Below are positions 40,428 through 48,615 of a stretch of 64,000 bases of DNA, in pieces. The stretch lies in the NCBI RefSeq assembly GCF_003285265.1, contig NZ_CP030239.1, positions 1,302,001 through 1,366,000 on the forward strand, in the 5' to 3' direction. The notes beneath the pieces were generated by a model. That model searched no databases and had not been told where the DNA came from. It saw only the letters and a program-made list of their open reading frames with translations. Position 1 is the first letter of the stretch, and each line of letters starts with the position of its first letter. This stretch comes from Paracoccus mutanolyticus (GTDB lineage: Bacteria > Pseudomonadota > Alphaproteobacteria > Rhodobacterales > Rhodobacteraceae). The position numbers and the translations under genes were made by a program.

Positions 40428-41287
40428 TCCGCACATTCCTGACCGCAGCGGCCCTGGCCGTCGCGGCCGCCCTGCCTGTTTCAGCCGATCCGCTGGCCAA
40501 GGACGTGTTCGGCACCACGCCGGGGCCGACCGGCGGCGCGCCGGCCGCCATCGGCTTTTATTCCAAGGGCTGCGTCTCGGGCGCGGTGGAGCTGCCGGAA
40601 ACCGGCCCCACCTGGCAGGCCATGCGCCTGTCCAGGAACCGCAACTGGGGCCATCCCGAGTTGGTCGGCTTCCTGATCGGCCTGTCGCAGGCCGCCCGCC
40701 AGGCCGGCTGGCCGGGCCTCTACATCGGCGACATGAGCCAGCCGCGCGGCGGCCCGATGATGACGGGCCATGCCAGCCACCAGCTTGGGCTGGACGCCGA
40801 CATCTGGATGCTGCCGCCGCAAAGCCTGTCGCTGACGCCCGCCCAGCGCGAAAAGATCAGTTCGCAATCGGTGGTGAACAAGGCCGGCACCGGCCCGTCG
40901 GCCCTGTGGAGCACGGCGCATATGCAGATCATCCGCGCCGCCGCCCGCGATCCGCGGGTCGAGCGCATCTTCGTCGATCCCGTCGCCAAGGTCGAGATGT
41001 GCCGGATGGAGCGCGGCAACCGGGCCTGGCTGAACAAGGTGCGTCCGATCAACGCCCATGACTATCATTTCCACGTCCGGCTGTCCTGCCCGCCCGGCTC
41101 GGCCTGCCGGGTGCAGGACCCGCCGCCGCCCGGCGACGGCTGCGAGGAAGCCGCAGAATGGATCCGCAACAGGATCGATCCCAGCCGCGTCAAGCCGGTG
41201 CCGCCCGACCCGAACTATCGCCACCCCCGCAGCTATCGACTCAGCGAGATGCCCCGCCAATGCCAGGCCGTCGCCACCGCCCGCTAG
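40424..41287 (+). CDS. mepA: Penicillin-insensitive murein endopeptidase MepA
   Basis: LAS-type zinc peptidase of peptidoglycan, cutting D-Ala-mDAP cross-links in the periplasm. Signal peptide TAAALAVAAALPVSA; zinc ligands in GHASHQLGLDADIWML and the C-terminal HDYHFHVRLSCPPGS. Six or more cysteines suggest disulfides as in E. coli MepA. 287 residues, intact. Coupled to the MFS gene by GTGA, and its 3' end overlaps the next gene's start by about 28 bp. Confidence 0.93.
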   Translation: MIRTFLTAAALAVAAALPVSADPLAKDVFGTTPGPTGGAPAAIGFYSKGCVSGAVELPETGPTWQAMRLSRNRNWGHPELVGFLIGLSQAARQAGWPGLYIGDMSQPRGGPMMTGHASHQLGLDADIWMLPPQSLSLTPAQREKISSQSVVNKAGTGPSALWSTAHMQIIRAAARDPRVERIFVDPVAKVEMCRMERGNRAWLNKVRPINAHDYHFHVRLSCPPGSACRVQDPPPPGDGCEEAAEWIRNRIDPSRVKPVPPDPNYRHPRSYRLSEMPRQCQAVATAR

Positions 41288-42241
41288 GGGCATCGGGCGC
41301 GGTCCTGCGGCAGCCGGTCCGGTCCCTGACGGGGATCGCGCTGGCGCTCGCGGTCGTGCTGGTGTCGCTGACCAATCCCGTCGCCGGCCAGGGGGCGACG
41401 GGGCATGACCCCGCCGCCCTGGCCCCGCGCGTCGACCATGTCGGCACCTATGTCTGGCACATCGACGCGCCCGACTTCGGCGGGTTCTCTGGCCTTGACC
41501 TGCGCGAGGACGGCAGCCGCTTTACCGCGCTGTCGGATCGGGCGACGCTGCGCTGGGGCCGCATCCTGCGCGACGCCCAGGGCCGGATCGAGGGGGTCGA
41601 GGCGACCGGCCACGCCCGGTTGAAGGACAGCGAGGGGCGCAAGCTCGCCCCCGGCTGGCGCGGCGACAGCGAGGGGCTGGCGGTGGGATCGGACGGCCGG
41701 CTCTGGATCAGCTTCGAGGGGCTGACCCGCGTCGTCCTGCACGACCGCGCCGAAAACCCCGCCCAGCCCCTGCCCCGCCCCGCCCCGTCAAGGCATGCAG
41801 CGCAATTCCTCGCTGGAATCGCTGGCCATCCTGCCGGACGGCACGCTGCTGGCGATCCCCGAACGGTCCGGCGCGCTGCATCGGCCGTTCCCGGTCTGGC
41901 GCTATCGCGACGGCGCCTGGGATCAGCCCTTTTCCATTCCGCGCAGCGGCAACTGGCTGGCGGTCGATGCCGATGTCGGCCCCGACGGCCGGCTTTACCT
42001 GCTGGAGCGCGACTTCATGGGCCTTTTAGGGTTCCGCATCCGCCTGCGCCGCTTTGACCTGTCCGACGCGGGCGTCTCGGGGGAACAGGTGCTGCTGACC
42101 TCCTATCCGCTGCAATACGACAATCTGGAGGGGCTCGCGGTCTGGCAGGACGGTCAAGGCATCCGCGTCACGATGATTTCGGACGACAATTTCAGCCGCT
42201 TGCAGCGCACCGAACTGGTCGAATACCGTATCACCGACTGA
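41260..42241 (+). CDS. Phytase-like esterase family protein (frameshifted)
   Basis: About 327 residues of the esterase-like activity of phytase family. A signal-anchor (GIALALAVVLVSLTNPVAGQ) precedes a beta-propeller-like body: FGGFSGLDLREDGSRFTALS, WRGDSEGLAVGSDGRLWISF, SLESLAILPDGTLLAIPER and YDNLEGLAVWQDG. The frame breaks near 41790. It starts inside the end of mepA and is followed 14 bp later by a serine hydrolase gene. Its natural substrate is not known. Confidence 0.82.
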
Positions 42242-42255
42242 TCCGCGGGGAACCC

Positions 42256-43386
42256 ATGCCGATTGCCGCCATCACCCAAGCCCTTGATCGCGGAATCGAC
42301 GCCGCCCTGGCCGACGAGCGTATCGTCGGCTGCGTGGTCCTGCTGGCGCAGGGCGGCCGCACCCTGTATTCCCGCGCCGCCGGGATGGCCGACCGAGAGG
42401 CCGGGCGCGCCATGACTCCGGACATCTGGCTGCGCTATGCCTCGGTCACCAAGCCATTCACCACCATGGCCGCCCTGCGGCTGATGGCGCAGGGCAGGCT
42501 GTCGCCCGACGACCCGGTGACGCGCCACCTGCCCGATTTTCGCCCGGCGCTGCCGGACGGCAGCCGGCCGACGATCACCGTGGCGCAACTGATGGCCCAT
42601 ATGGCGGGGCTCGACTACGGCTTTGCCCAGCCGCCGGGCGGACCCTATGCGCGGGTCGGGGTGTCGGACGGCATCGGCGACACCGGAATCACCCTGGCCG
42701 AGAACCTGCGCCGCATCGCCTCGGTCCCCCTGGACCGGGCGCCGGGGGAAGGCTGGCGTTATTCCGTGGCGACCGATGTGCTGGGCGCGGTGATCGAATC
42801 GGTCATGGACCAGCCCCTGCCCCAGGCCATGCGCGCGCTTGTGACCGAGCCGCTGGCGCTCGAGGCCGACTTCCTGGCCGACCCGGCCCGGCTGGCGGCG
42901 AACTATGCCGACGCCCGGCCCCGCCCCTTGCGGATGCAGGGCCTGACGCGGGTGCCGATCCCGGGCTCGGACGGCCTGATGTTTTCCTATCTGCCGGAGC
43001 GCGCGACGGACCCCGACGCCTATCCTTCGGGCGGCGGCGGCATGTCGGGGACGGCGCGGGCGGCGCTGGCGCTTCTCGAGGCGCTGCGGGCCGGACCCTT
43101 CCTGCCCGACGACCTGCGCCGCGCCGCGCTGCAAAACCGCATCGCCGGGCCGCACCCGATGCGCGGGCCCGGCTGGGGTCACGCCTGGGCGGGCGCGGTC
43201 CTGGCCGATCCGGCGGCGGCGGGACTGGACCTTGCCGCCGGCAGCCTCAGCTGGGGCGGGATCTATGGCCACAGCTGGATGATCGAGCCATCGCGCGACC
43301 TGACGCTGCTGGCCATGACCAACACCGCGACCGAAGGGATGAACGGCGCCTTTGCCGTGGAAATGGCCGCCGCCCTGATGCAATAG
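42256..43386 (+). CDS. Serine hydrolase, class C beta-lactamase family
   Basis: 376 residues of the penicillin-binding-protein-like serine hydrolase family. The SxxK nucleophile is in LRYASVTKPFTTMAALRL; the YSV of GWRYSVATDVLGAVIE stands in the YxN place; GIYGHSWMIEP provides the third motif region. No signal peptide, so a cytosolic esterase or DD-peptidase-like activity is more likely than drug resistance. Intact. Follows the phytase-like gene by 14 bp. Confidence 0.87.
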   Translation: MPIAAITQALDRGIDAALADERIVGCVVLLAQGGRTLYSRAAGMADREAGRAMTPDIWLRYASVTKPFTTMAALRLMAQGRLSPDDPVTRHLPDFRPALPDGSRPTITVAQLMAHMAGLDYGFAQPPGGPYARVGVSDGIGDTGITLAENLRRIASVPLDRAPGEGWRYSVATDVLGAVIESVMDQPLPQAMRALVTEPLALEADFLADPARLAANYADARPRPLRMQGLTRVPIPGSDGLMFSYLPERATDPDAYPSGGGGMSGTARAALALLEALRAGPFLPDDLRRAALQNRIAGPHPMRGPGWGHAWAGAVLADPAAAGLDLAAGSLSWGGIYGHSWMIEPSRDLTLLAMTNTATEGMNGAFAVEMAAALMQ

Positions 43387-43389
43387 GCG

Positions 43390-43452
43390 TTGACAGCCGC
43401 CCCGCGCGGAGCTTATGCGGCCCTGCCCCGAAGACGGGGCCGAGTCTCCGCG
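43390..43452 (+). promoter_or_regulatory. Putative promoter and structured leader of the queuosine-precursor transporter
   Basis: TTGACA at 43390-43395 and TATGCG at 43414-43419, 18 bases apart, resemble a sigma-70 promoter. The same region can fold: CGCGGAG (43405-43411) pairs with CTCCGCG (43446-43452) around a hairpin GCCCCG-AAGA-CGGGGC. The two readings exclude each other in part, because the first arm lies between -35 and -10. preQ1 riboswitches control this transporter family in other bacteria, but the known preQ1 consensus was not found. Confidence 0.35.
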
Positions 43453-43475
43453 ACCTTGTCAAAACGGAATCCAAC

Positions 43476-44096
43476 ATGTCCCGCATCCTGCCCGGCGTCA
43501 TCGCCATGGCCATCGTCGTGGTGGCCTCGAACATCCTGGTCCAGCATCTGCTGGGCGACTGGCTGACCTGGGGGGCGCTGACCTACCCCGTGGCCTTCCT
43601 GGTCACCGACATCATGAACCGGGTCTATGGCCCCCAGGCCGCGCGGCGCGTGGTCTTTGCGGGTTTCATCACGGGCGTCCTGTGTTCGGTCGTCGCCGCC
43701 GGCTTCGACAAGACCACGCTGCGCATCGCGGTGGCTTCGGGCGCCGCGTTCCTTTCGGCGCAGCTGATGGACATCACAATCTTCAACCAGTTGCGAAAAT
43801 ACAACTGGTGGCTACCACCCCTTGCGGGCAGCCTGGTCGGCTCGGTGCTGGATACCGCCGTCTTTTTCACCATCGCCTTTTCGTCGGGACTGACGCCGCT
43901 GTTTCCCGGCGACGACGTTTCCTGGGCAAATGAACTGGTTCCGATGCTGGGCCACGGCCCCGTTCAGCCGCTGTGGGTTTCCTTGGCAGTTGCCGATTGG
44001 TTGGTCAAAATGGCCCAGGCGATCGTCGCCCTGATCCCCTTCCGGATCATCGTCGGAAATTTGATCGAGAGACGGTCCAAATTCATTGACTGTTAA
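43476..44096 (+). CDS. yhhQ: Queuosine precursor transporter (VUT family)
   Basis: A 206-residue inner membrane carrier for queuine or preQ bases used in tRNA modification. About six spans; typical features are NILVQHLLGDWLTWGALTYP, VAFLVTDIMNRVYGPQAARR and AQLMDITIFNQLRKYNWWLP, followed by SLVGSVLDTAVFF. Intact and single. A structured RNA candidate lies directly downstream. Confidence 0.92.
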   Translation: MSRILPGVIAMAIVVVASNILVQHLLGDWLTWGALTYPVAFLVTDIMNRVYGPQAARRVVFAGFITGVLCSVVAAGFDKTTLRIAVASGAAFLSAQLMDITIFNQLRKYNWWLPPLAGSLVGSVLDTAVFFTIAFSSGLTPLFPGDDVSWANELVPMLGHGPVQPLWVSLAVADWLVKMAQAIVALIPFRIIVGNLIERRSKFIDC

Positions 44097-44150
44097 GACC
44101 GCTGTGGCAGGCTCAACCCATACGGCAACACATTGAAAGGAGGTGGTCCA

Positions 44151-44207
44151 GTGTCGAGAGTGATAGTGGAGAGAGGTGTCGGGACAGTCAGGGGGGCCGT
44201 GGCCTAA
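44151..44207 (+). CDS. Possible 18-residue peptide inside the structured RNA
   Basis: A GTG-initiated frame of 18 codons, rich in Val and Arg, placed at ideal distance from a perfect extended ribosome site. The site is paired in the predicted fold, so translation would need the fold to open. The peptide has no recognised relative. It could be a real small protein or the frame could be incidental. Confidence 0.35.
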   Translation: MSRVIVERGVGTVRGAVA

Positions 44208-44284
44208 GGGCAGCCCCAAGGGTCGTTAACCCTGACTGGGACGGTGGGCACCAACCCTAACCGGACCATCTCCTTGGATCTCGC

Positions 44285-44318
44285 GGGCCGTTTCCAGGAA
44301 ACGGCCCGTTCCCTTTTT
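44285..44318 (+). terminator. Intrinsic terminator
   Basis: GGGCCGTTT, loop CCAGG, AAACGGCCC, a perfect 9-bp stem, followed by GTTCCC and five T (44314-44318). It closes the structured RNA unit and would also end read-through from yhhQ. Confidence 0.85.
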
Positions 44319-44385
44319 CAGCCTTCCCGCGCGCCTTTGCGCTTTTCCGGGGCGCTGTGACGATCCGCCTGGCGCCGGACACGCG

Positions 44386-44409
44386 AAAAGACGACTCGCC
44401 CGGCGAGCC
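44386..44409 (-). terminator. Probable terminator of the DUF3606 gene
   Basis: On the minus strand GGCTCG, loop CCGGG, CGAGTC is followed by GTCTTTT. It lies about 40 bases past the stop of the DUF3606 gene, which ends at 44450. Confidence 0.55.
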
Positions 44410-44449
44410 GCTCGTTTCCGGTGACGGAGCCCTTTTTCGGAAGCGTCGC

Positions 44450-44632
44450 CTAGTCGTCCTTCAGCTTCCGTTCGACCTTGCTGCGGCTGTTGCCCTCTGC
44501 CTTGACCGCCTCGCGGACCTCGTCCCTGGATACGTCCATCTTCTCGGCCTCATACCGGACCTCGTGGTCCTGGCCCCCGGCGACTCGGCTGCGGTCCTGG
44601 GCGCGGCCCCGGTCTGTCTTGTGCTGTGCCAT
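44450..44632 (-). CDS. DUF3606 family small protein
   Basis: A 60-residue, highly charged protein. The C-terminal half EVRYEAEKMDVSRDEVREAV and KAEGNSRSKVERKLKDD fits DUF3606, whose function is unknown. The ATG at 44632 is set by AGGAGG 7 bases upstream. It is divergent from the SRPBCC gene. The charge and hydrophilic character recall small stress-related proteins, but that is only an impression. Confidence 0.75.
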   Translation of the reverse strand: MAQHKTDRGRAQDRSRVAGGQDHEVRYEAEKMDVSRDEVREAVKAEGNSRSKVERKLKDD

Positions 44633-44774
44633 GTGCAATCCTCCTGCCGCGTCAACGCCTGAAAGGATGTTCCGTTTCGACGGCCAAGAGCATCATTAAC
44701 CTTTATTGGCATGCGGACGGGGAACGGCTTCCGGCCGGGGGTGTTTCGATTGGGCACCAGAATCAGGAGGTCCC

Positions 44775-45394
44775 ATGTCCCGCCGAGAACCTGGCCTGTC
44801 CACCGCAGCCACCGTCTTCGCCCTGTCCGTCGGTGCCGGAATGCTTGCCGGCGCGCTTGGACGCCTGCCCCCGAAGGGTCCGCCCGACAGCGCACCCGGA
44901 CGCACCGCCCGGCGTTCGCAATTCGGCCGCTATCAGGTCGCGGGCAGGACGGTCACCATCGCCGCGCCCCGCGCGCAGATCTATCGGATGTGGCGCGATC
45001 CCGCCAGCCTGGCCGGGTTCATGCAGAACCTGGCCGGCGTCGAAACCGGGCCGGACGACCGCGTGACCTGGCTGATCGATTCGCCCGCCGGTCGGTATCG
45101 CATCGAGACCCGCCTGACCGTCGAGCGCCAGAACGAGATCCTGGCCTGGCGCTCGGTCAGGGTTCCGAGATCGAGATCGAGGCCAAGGTCCAGCTGCGCG
45201 ACGCCCCCGCCGGACGCGGCACCGAAGTCGAGGCCCATGTTGCCTGGCGCCCGCAGTTGGGCATCGTCGGGCACTGGGCCGCCATGCTGCGCGGGACCGA
45301 CCCGACGATCCGCGGCAAGCATGAACTGAAGCGTCTGAAGATGCTTCTTGAAACCGGCGAAATCGCCACCTCGGAAAACCGGAAGGCAGTCTGA
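44775..45394 (+). CDS. SRPBCC-fold (cyclase/dehydrase-like) protein (frameshifted)
   Basis: About 206 residues: an N-terminal membrane segment (STAATVFALSVGAGMLAGAL), then a START-like lipid or hydrophobic ligand pocket (VTIAAPRAQIYRMWRDPASL, FMQNLAGVETGPDDRVTWLI, EVEAHVAWRPQLG). Frame break near 45165. CAGGAGG precedes the ATG. Its stop overlaps the start of the dehydrogenase gene (TGATG). A pairing of this family with the next gene's dehydrogenase type is often seen, suggesting a shared but undefined role. Confidence 0.8.
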
Positions 45395-46599
45395 TGCGCG
45401 CTTTGACCTGGCATGGAAAACACGATGTTCGCGTCGATACCGTCCCCGATCCACAGATCGTCAATCCTCGGGATGCGATCATCGAGGTGACGGCGACCGC
45501 GATCTGCGGCTCGGACCTGCATCTTTACGACGCGGTGATCCCCGGCCTGAAACCGGGCGACATCCTGGGCCACGAATTCATGGGCCGGGTGGTCGAGGCC
45601 GGCCCGAAATCCACCCTGAAGAAGGGTGACCGGGTGGTGGTGCCCTTTACCATTTCCTGCGGCGCCTGCTTTTTCTGCGCGCAGGGGCAGTTCTCGGCCT
45701 GCGACAACTCGAACCCGGTCGAAAAGCAGGAGGCGTCCGAACTGCTTTATGGCCATGCGATGAGCGGGCTTTTCGGCTATTCCCACATGACTGGCGGCTA
45801 TCCGGGCGGACAGGCCGAATATGTCCGGGTGCCGTTTTCCGACGTCGGCCCCATCGTCATCCCCGACGGCGTGCCCGACGAACAGGTTCTGTTTCTGTCC
45901 GACATCCTGCCCACGGGCTGGATGGCGGCCGAGAATTGCGACATCCGGCCCGGCGACACGGTGGCCGTCTGGGGCTGCGGCCCGGTCGGCCTGTTCGCGG
46001 TCCAGTCGGCGCTGCTGATGGGCGCGGGCCAGGTCATCGCCATCGACCATTATCCCGGCCGGCTGGAGTTGGCGCGGGGCTTGGGTGCGCAGGTCATCGA
46101 CTATCGCAAGACCCATGTGCTCGAGGCGCTGATGGAGATGACGGGCGGCATCGGCCCCGACGCCGTGATCGACGCCGTGGGCATGGAGAGCCACGGCTTT
46201 TCCCCCGACAACCTGCTGGATGCGCTGAAGCAGAAGGTGGGGATGGGCGCCGACCGGGCCCACGCGCTGCGCATGGCGCTGATGGCGGTCAGGAAGGGCG
46301 GCCGCGTCTCGATCCCCGGCGTCTATGGCGGCCTGGCCGACAAGTTCCCCTTGGGCGCGCTGATGGAGAAGGGCCTGCAGATCCGCACCGGCCAGACCCA
46401 TGTGCAGAAATACACCCAGGAGCTTCTGCGCCGCATTCTTGAGGGAGAGATCGACACCACCTTCCTGATCTCGCACCGCCTTTCGCTTGAGGATGCGCCG
46501 ACGGGCTATCGCAACTTCCACGGCCGGCAGGACGAATGGACCAAGGTGGTGATGACCCCCGGCGCCGCGCCTGCGCAAAAAGGTGGCGCCAATGGCTGA
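45394..46599 (+). CDS. Zinc-dependent alcohol dehydrogenase, formaldehyde dehydrogenase-like
   Basis: A 401-residue medium-chain dehydrogenase. Catalytic zinc residues are in ATAICGSDLHLYD and LGHEFMGRVVEAG; the structural zinc set begins SCGACFFCAQGQFSACD; the NAD loop is VWGCGPVGLFAVQSALLMGA. The long form with insert (EASELLYGHAMSGLFGYSHM) is like glutathione-independent formaldehyde dehydrogenases. Intact. The actual aldehyde or alcohol substrate cannot be told. Its end overlaps the start of the NadE-PncC gene by 8 bp. Confidence 0.88.
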   Translation: MRALTWHGKHDVRVDTVPDPQIVNPRDAIIEVTATAICGSDLHLYDAVIPGLKPGDILGHEFMGRVVEAGPKSTLKKGDRVVVPFTISCGACFFCAQGQFSACDNSNPVEKQEASELLYGHAMSGLFGYSHMTGGYPGGQAEYVRVPFSDVGPIVIPDGVPDEQVLFLSDILPTGWMAAENCDIRPGDTVAVWGCGPVGLFAVQSALLMGAGQVIAIDHYPGRLELARGLGAQVIDYRKTHVLEALMEMTGGIGPDAVIDAVGMESHGFSPDNLLDALKQKVGMGADRAHALRMALMAVRKGGRVSIPGVYGGLADKFPLGALMEKGLQIRTGQTHVQKYTQELLRRILEGEIDTTFLISHRLSLEDAPTGYRNFHGRQDEWTKVVMTPGAAPAQKGGANG

Positions 46600-48121
46600 G
46601 GATGAGGGGCTTTATGCGGAAATCCTGACGCTGTCGCGTCAGTCGGGCAATGGCGGGCTTGCGCCGTGGTTCGACAGGCGCCTGCGCCAGCAGATCGGAC
46701 AGGGGCTGTTTCTGGACGAGGCTCGCCTGGGTCAGCTTCGCGACCGGGTCATTGCCGAGCTTTCGGACTATCGCCGGCAGGCCGGCATCGGCACCGCGGT
46801 GCTGGGCATGTCGGGCGGCGTCGATTCCGCCCTAACGGCGGCGCTGTTCAAGAAGGCCGGCTGGCGCGTCATCGGCTTTACTCTGCCCATCCACCAGAAC
46901 CCCGAAGAGACCGAGCGCGGCGTCGAGGCCTGCCAGGCCTTGGGGTTGGAGCATATCCATGTGGACCTCTCCCCCGAATACGAGGCGATGGTGGCGGGCT
47001 TGGGCAAGGTCGATGAGACCCTGTCCGAGGCCGATACCGTTCCGGCGCGGACGCGGCGGGGCAATCTGCGCGCCCGGCTGCGGATGATGACGCTTTATGA
47101 CCAGGCGCACCGCTTTGGCGGGCTGGTCGCCAGTACGGACAATTTCTCGGAGCTTGGGGCCGGGTTCTGGACGCTGCACGGCGACGTGGGGGATCTGGCC
47201 CCGGTTCAAGGCCTGATCAAGTCATGGGAGATTCCCTGGCTGGCCCGCGCCGTCGGCGTCCCGGAAAAGACCTGGCGCGCCAAGCCCACCGATGGCCTGG
47301 GCATCGGCGCGGGGGACGAGGCACAGATCGGCGCCACCTATCTGGAATGGGACATCATGATCTTTGCCTTGGCACAGGCCCTGCAACAGGCACCCCGCGC
47401 CGCGCCCGAGGATCTGGCCGCGCTGCTGGAGATCGGCGACGACGCCCATGCCCGCAAGATCTTGGACACCGTGCTCGCCCGGCTGCGCATGACCTGGCAC
47501 AAGCGGATCAACCCGATCCGGCTGGACCATCCGCTGGCGGACCGTTTTGCGCTGCTGGACCGCACCGACGAGGCGCTGTTCCGTCCCACCGTGCTGCAGC
47601 GCGACGAAGCCGCCCTGGACTTTCCCGCCTCTGTTCACGCCGTCGCCCTGGATCTGTGCCGCCGGCTTGAGGAATGCGGATTGCGGGTGGTGACGGCCGA
47701 ATCCTGCACGGGCGGGCTTCTGGGGGCCAGCCTTGCCGCGGTGCCGGGCAGTTCGAAACAGCTTGAGGGCAGCTTCGTCACCTATTGCGAATCCCTCAAG
47801 GTTCAGGCGCTTGGCGTGTCGCAAGACGTGATCCGCGAACGCACCGTCTATGACCCCGAGGTGGCACGCCAGATGGCCGCCGGCGCCCTGGCGGCAGCGC
47901 CAGAGGCGGGGCTTGCTATGGCCACGACCGGGGTTGCGGGTCCCGATCCCGACCAGGGCAAGCCCGCCGGCTATGTCTGTATCGCCGCCGCCCTGCGCGG
48001 CCATGACCCGGTCGCACGCGAATTCACCTTTCAGGGCGGGCCCCAGGCGGTGATCGCCCAGGCCCTGTCGGCCGCGCTGGAGATGGGGCTGGCCGCTCTG
48101 CCGCGGGACGGGAAGGGCTAA
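46592..48121 (+). CDS. nadE: Fused NAD synthetase (NadE) and nicotinamide-nucleotide amidase (PncC/CinA C-terminal)
   Basis: About 509 residues in two parts. Residues about 1-330 form an ammonia-type NAD synthetase: ATP pyrophosphatase loop VLGMSGGVDSALTAALF and ASTDNFSELGAGFWTLHGDV, then KPTDGLGIGAGDEAQIGATY. Residues about 345-505 form a CinA C-terminal domain: VVTAESCTGGLLGASLAAVP, FVTYCESLKVQALGV and ATTGVAGPDPDQGKPAGYV. PncC converts NMN to nicotinate mononucleotide, which feeds back to NAD through NadE, so the fusion joins two steps of NAD salvage. The frame is intact with no linker stop. ATG 46592 is preferred; GTG 46583 is also possible. Confidence 0.9.
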   Translation: MAEDEGLYAEILTLSRQSGNGGLAPWFDRRLRQQIGQGLFLDEARLGQLRDRVIAELSDYRRQAGIGTAVLGMSGGVDSALTAALFKKAGWRVIGFTLPIHQNPEETERGVEACQALGLEHIHVDLSPEYEAMVAGLGKVDETLSEADTVPARTRRGNLRARLRMMTLYDQAHRFGGLVASTDNFSELGAGFWTLHGDVGDLAPVQGLIKSWEIPWLARAVGVPEKTWRAKPTDGLGIGAGDEAQIGATYLEWDIMIFALAQALQQAPRAAPEDLAALLEIGDDAHARKILDTVLARLRMTWHKRINPIRLDHPLADRFALLDRTDEALFRPTVLQRDEAALDFPASVHAVALDLCRRLEECGLRVVTAESCTGGLLGASLAAVPGSSKQLEGSFVTYCESLKVQALGVSQDVIRERTVYDPEVARQMAAGALAAAPEAGLAMATTGVAGPDPDQGKPAGYVCIAAALRGHDPVAREFTFQGGPQAVIAQALSAALEMGLAALPRDGKG

Positions 48122-48146
48122 TTGGGTCCAACCCTTGAAACACGCG

Positions 48147-48185
48147 TTTTCTCCATCCATATACCATCCATGTGGATGGAGAAAA
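48147..48185. promoter_or_regulatory. Perfect 13-bp inverted repeat, likely operator of RHH gene
   Basis: TTTTCTCCATCCA and TGGATGGAGAAAA are perfect complements separated by 13 bases. The right arm contains the ribosome site (GGATGGAG) of the ribbon-helix-helix gene that starts at 48188. The place suits self-repression by that regulator; as RNA the same repeat would also hide the ribosome site. Confidence 0.6.
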
Positions 48186-48187
48186 CG

Positions 48188-48595
48188 ATGTCGGCGCTCA
48201 AGGAAAAGACCTCGGACACGGAAAAGATCACCATCAACCTGGGCTTTGTGGACTTGGGCCGCATCGACCTGTTGGTGCAGGAAGGGTTCTATTCGAACCG
48301 CAGCGACTTCATCCGCACGGCCATCCGCAACCAGCTCGACAGCCACCGCGAGGTCGTCGCCCGAACGGTCGAACGCCACACGATGGACATGGGCCTGCGC
48401 GACTTTACCCGCGCCGAACTGCAGGCGCTGCGCGACGCGGGCGAGGTCCTGCATGTGCGCGTCCTGGGCCTTGCGCGCTTTGCCCGCGACATCGACCCGG
48501 ACCTGGCGCGGGCCACGATCGGCTCGATCTCGGTCCTGGGCGCGCTGCAGGCCAGTCCCGAACTCCGCAAGGCCCTGGCCGACCGCACCCTTTAG
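48188..48595 (+). CDS. Ribbon-helix-helix (CopG-like) transcription regulator
   Basis: A 135-residue protein with an N-terminal ribbon-helix-helix DNA-binding part (EKITINLGFVDLGRIDLLVQ, EGFYSNRSDFIRTAIRNQLD) and a longer C-terminal helical part (DMGLRDFTRAELQALRDAGE). The ATG at 48188 is chosen because GGATGGAG lies before it; in-frame ATGs at 48170 and 48176 sit inside the inverted repeat. It precedes the esterase gene by 20 bp, so it probably controls its own operon including that gene. No toxin gene is present, so it is not read as an antitoxin. Confidence 0.8.
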   Translation: MSALKEKTSDTEKITINLGFVDLGRIDLLVQEGFYSNRSDFIRTAIRNQLDSHREVVARTVERHTMDMGLRDFTRAELQALRDAGEVLHVRVLGLARFARDIDPDLARATIGSISVLGALQASPELRKALADRTL

Positions 48596-48615
48596 CCCCC
48601 CTTACCAAGGAATAT

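Larger units (their letters stand above)
44135..44318 (+). ncRNA. Candidate structured RNA with sequestered Shine-Dalgarno and 18-codon ORF
   Basis: About 185 bp after yhhQ form a self-contained unit. AAAGGAGGTG (44136-44145) is the full complement of the 16S rRNA 3' end and stands 5 bases before GTG, which opens an 18-codon frame (VSRVIVERGVGTVRGAVA, 44151-44207). AAGGAGGTGGTCC (44137-44149) pairs with GGACCATCTCCTT (44263-44275), 13 pairs with one G-U, hiding the ribosome site. Inside, CAGTCAGGG (44185-44193) pairs with CCCTGACTG (44230-44238), plus small hairpins. A strong terminator follows. It may be a small regulatory RNA, a leader-peptide unit or both. The family is not identified. Confidence 0.55.

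Noticed and set aside
43405-43475. preQ1 riboswitch before yhhQ
   Set aside because: Neither the preQ1-I pseudoknot with A-rich tail nor the preQ1-II pattern can be laid on this leader; kept only as a weak leader candidate.
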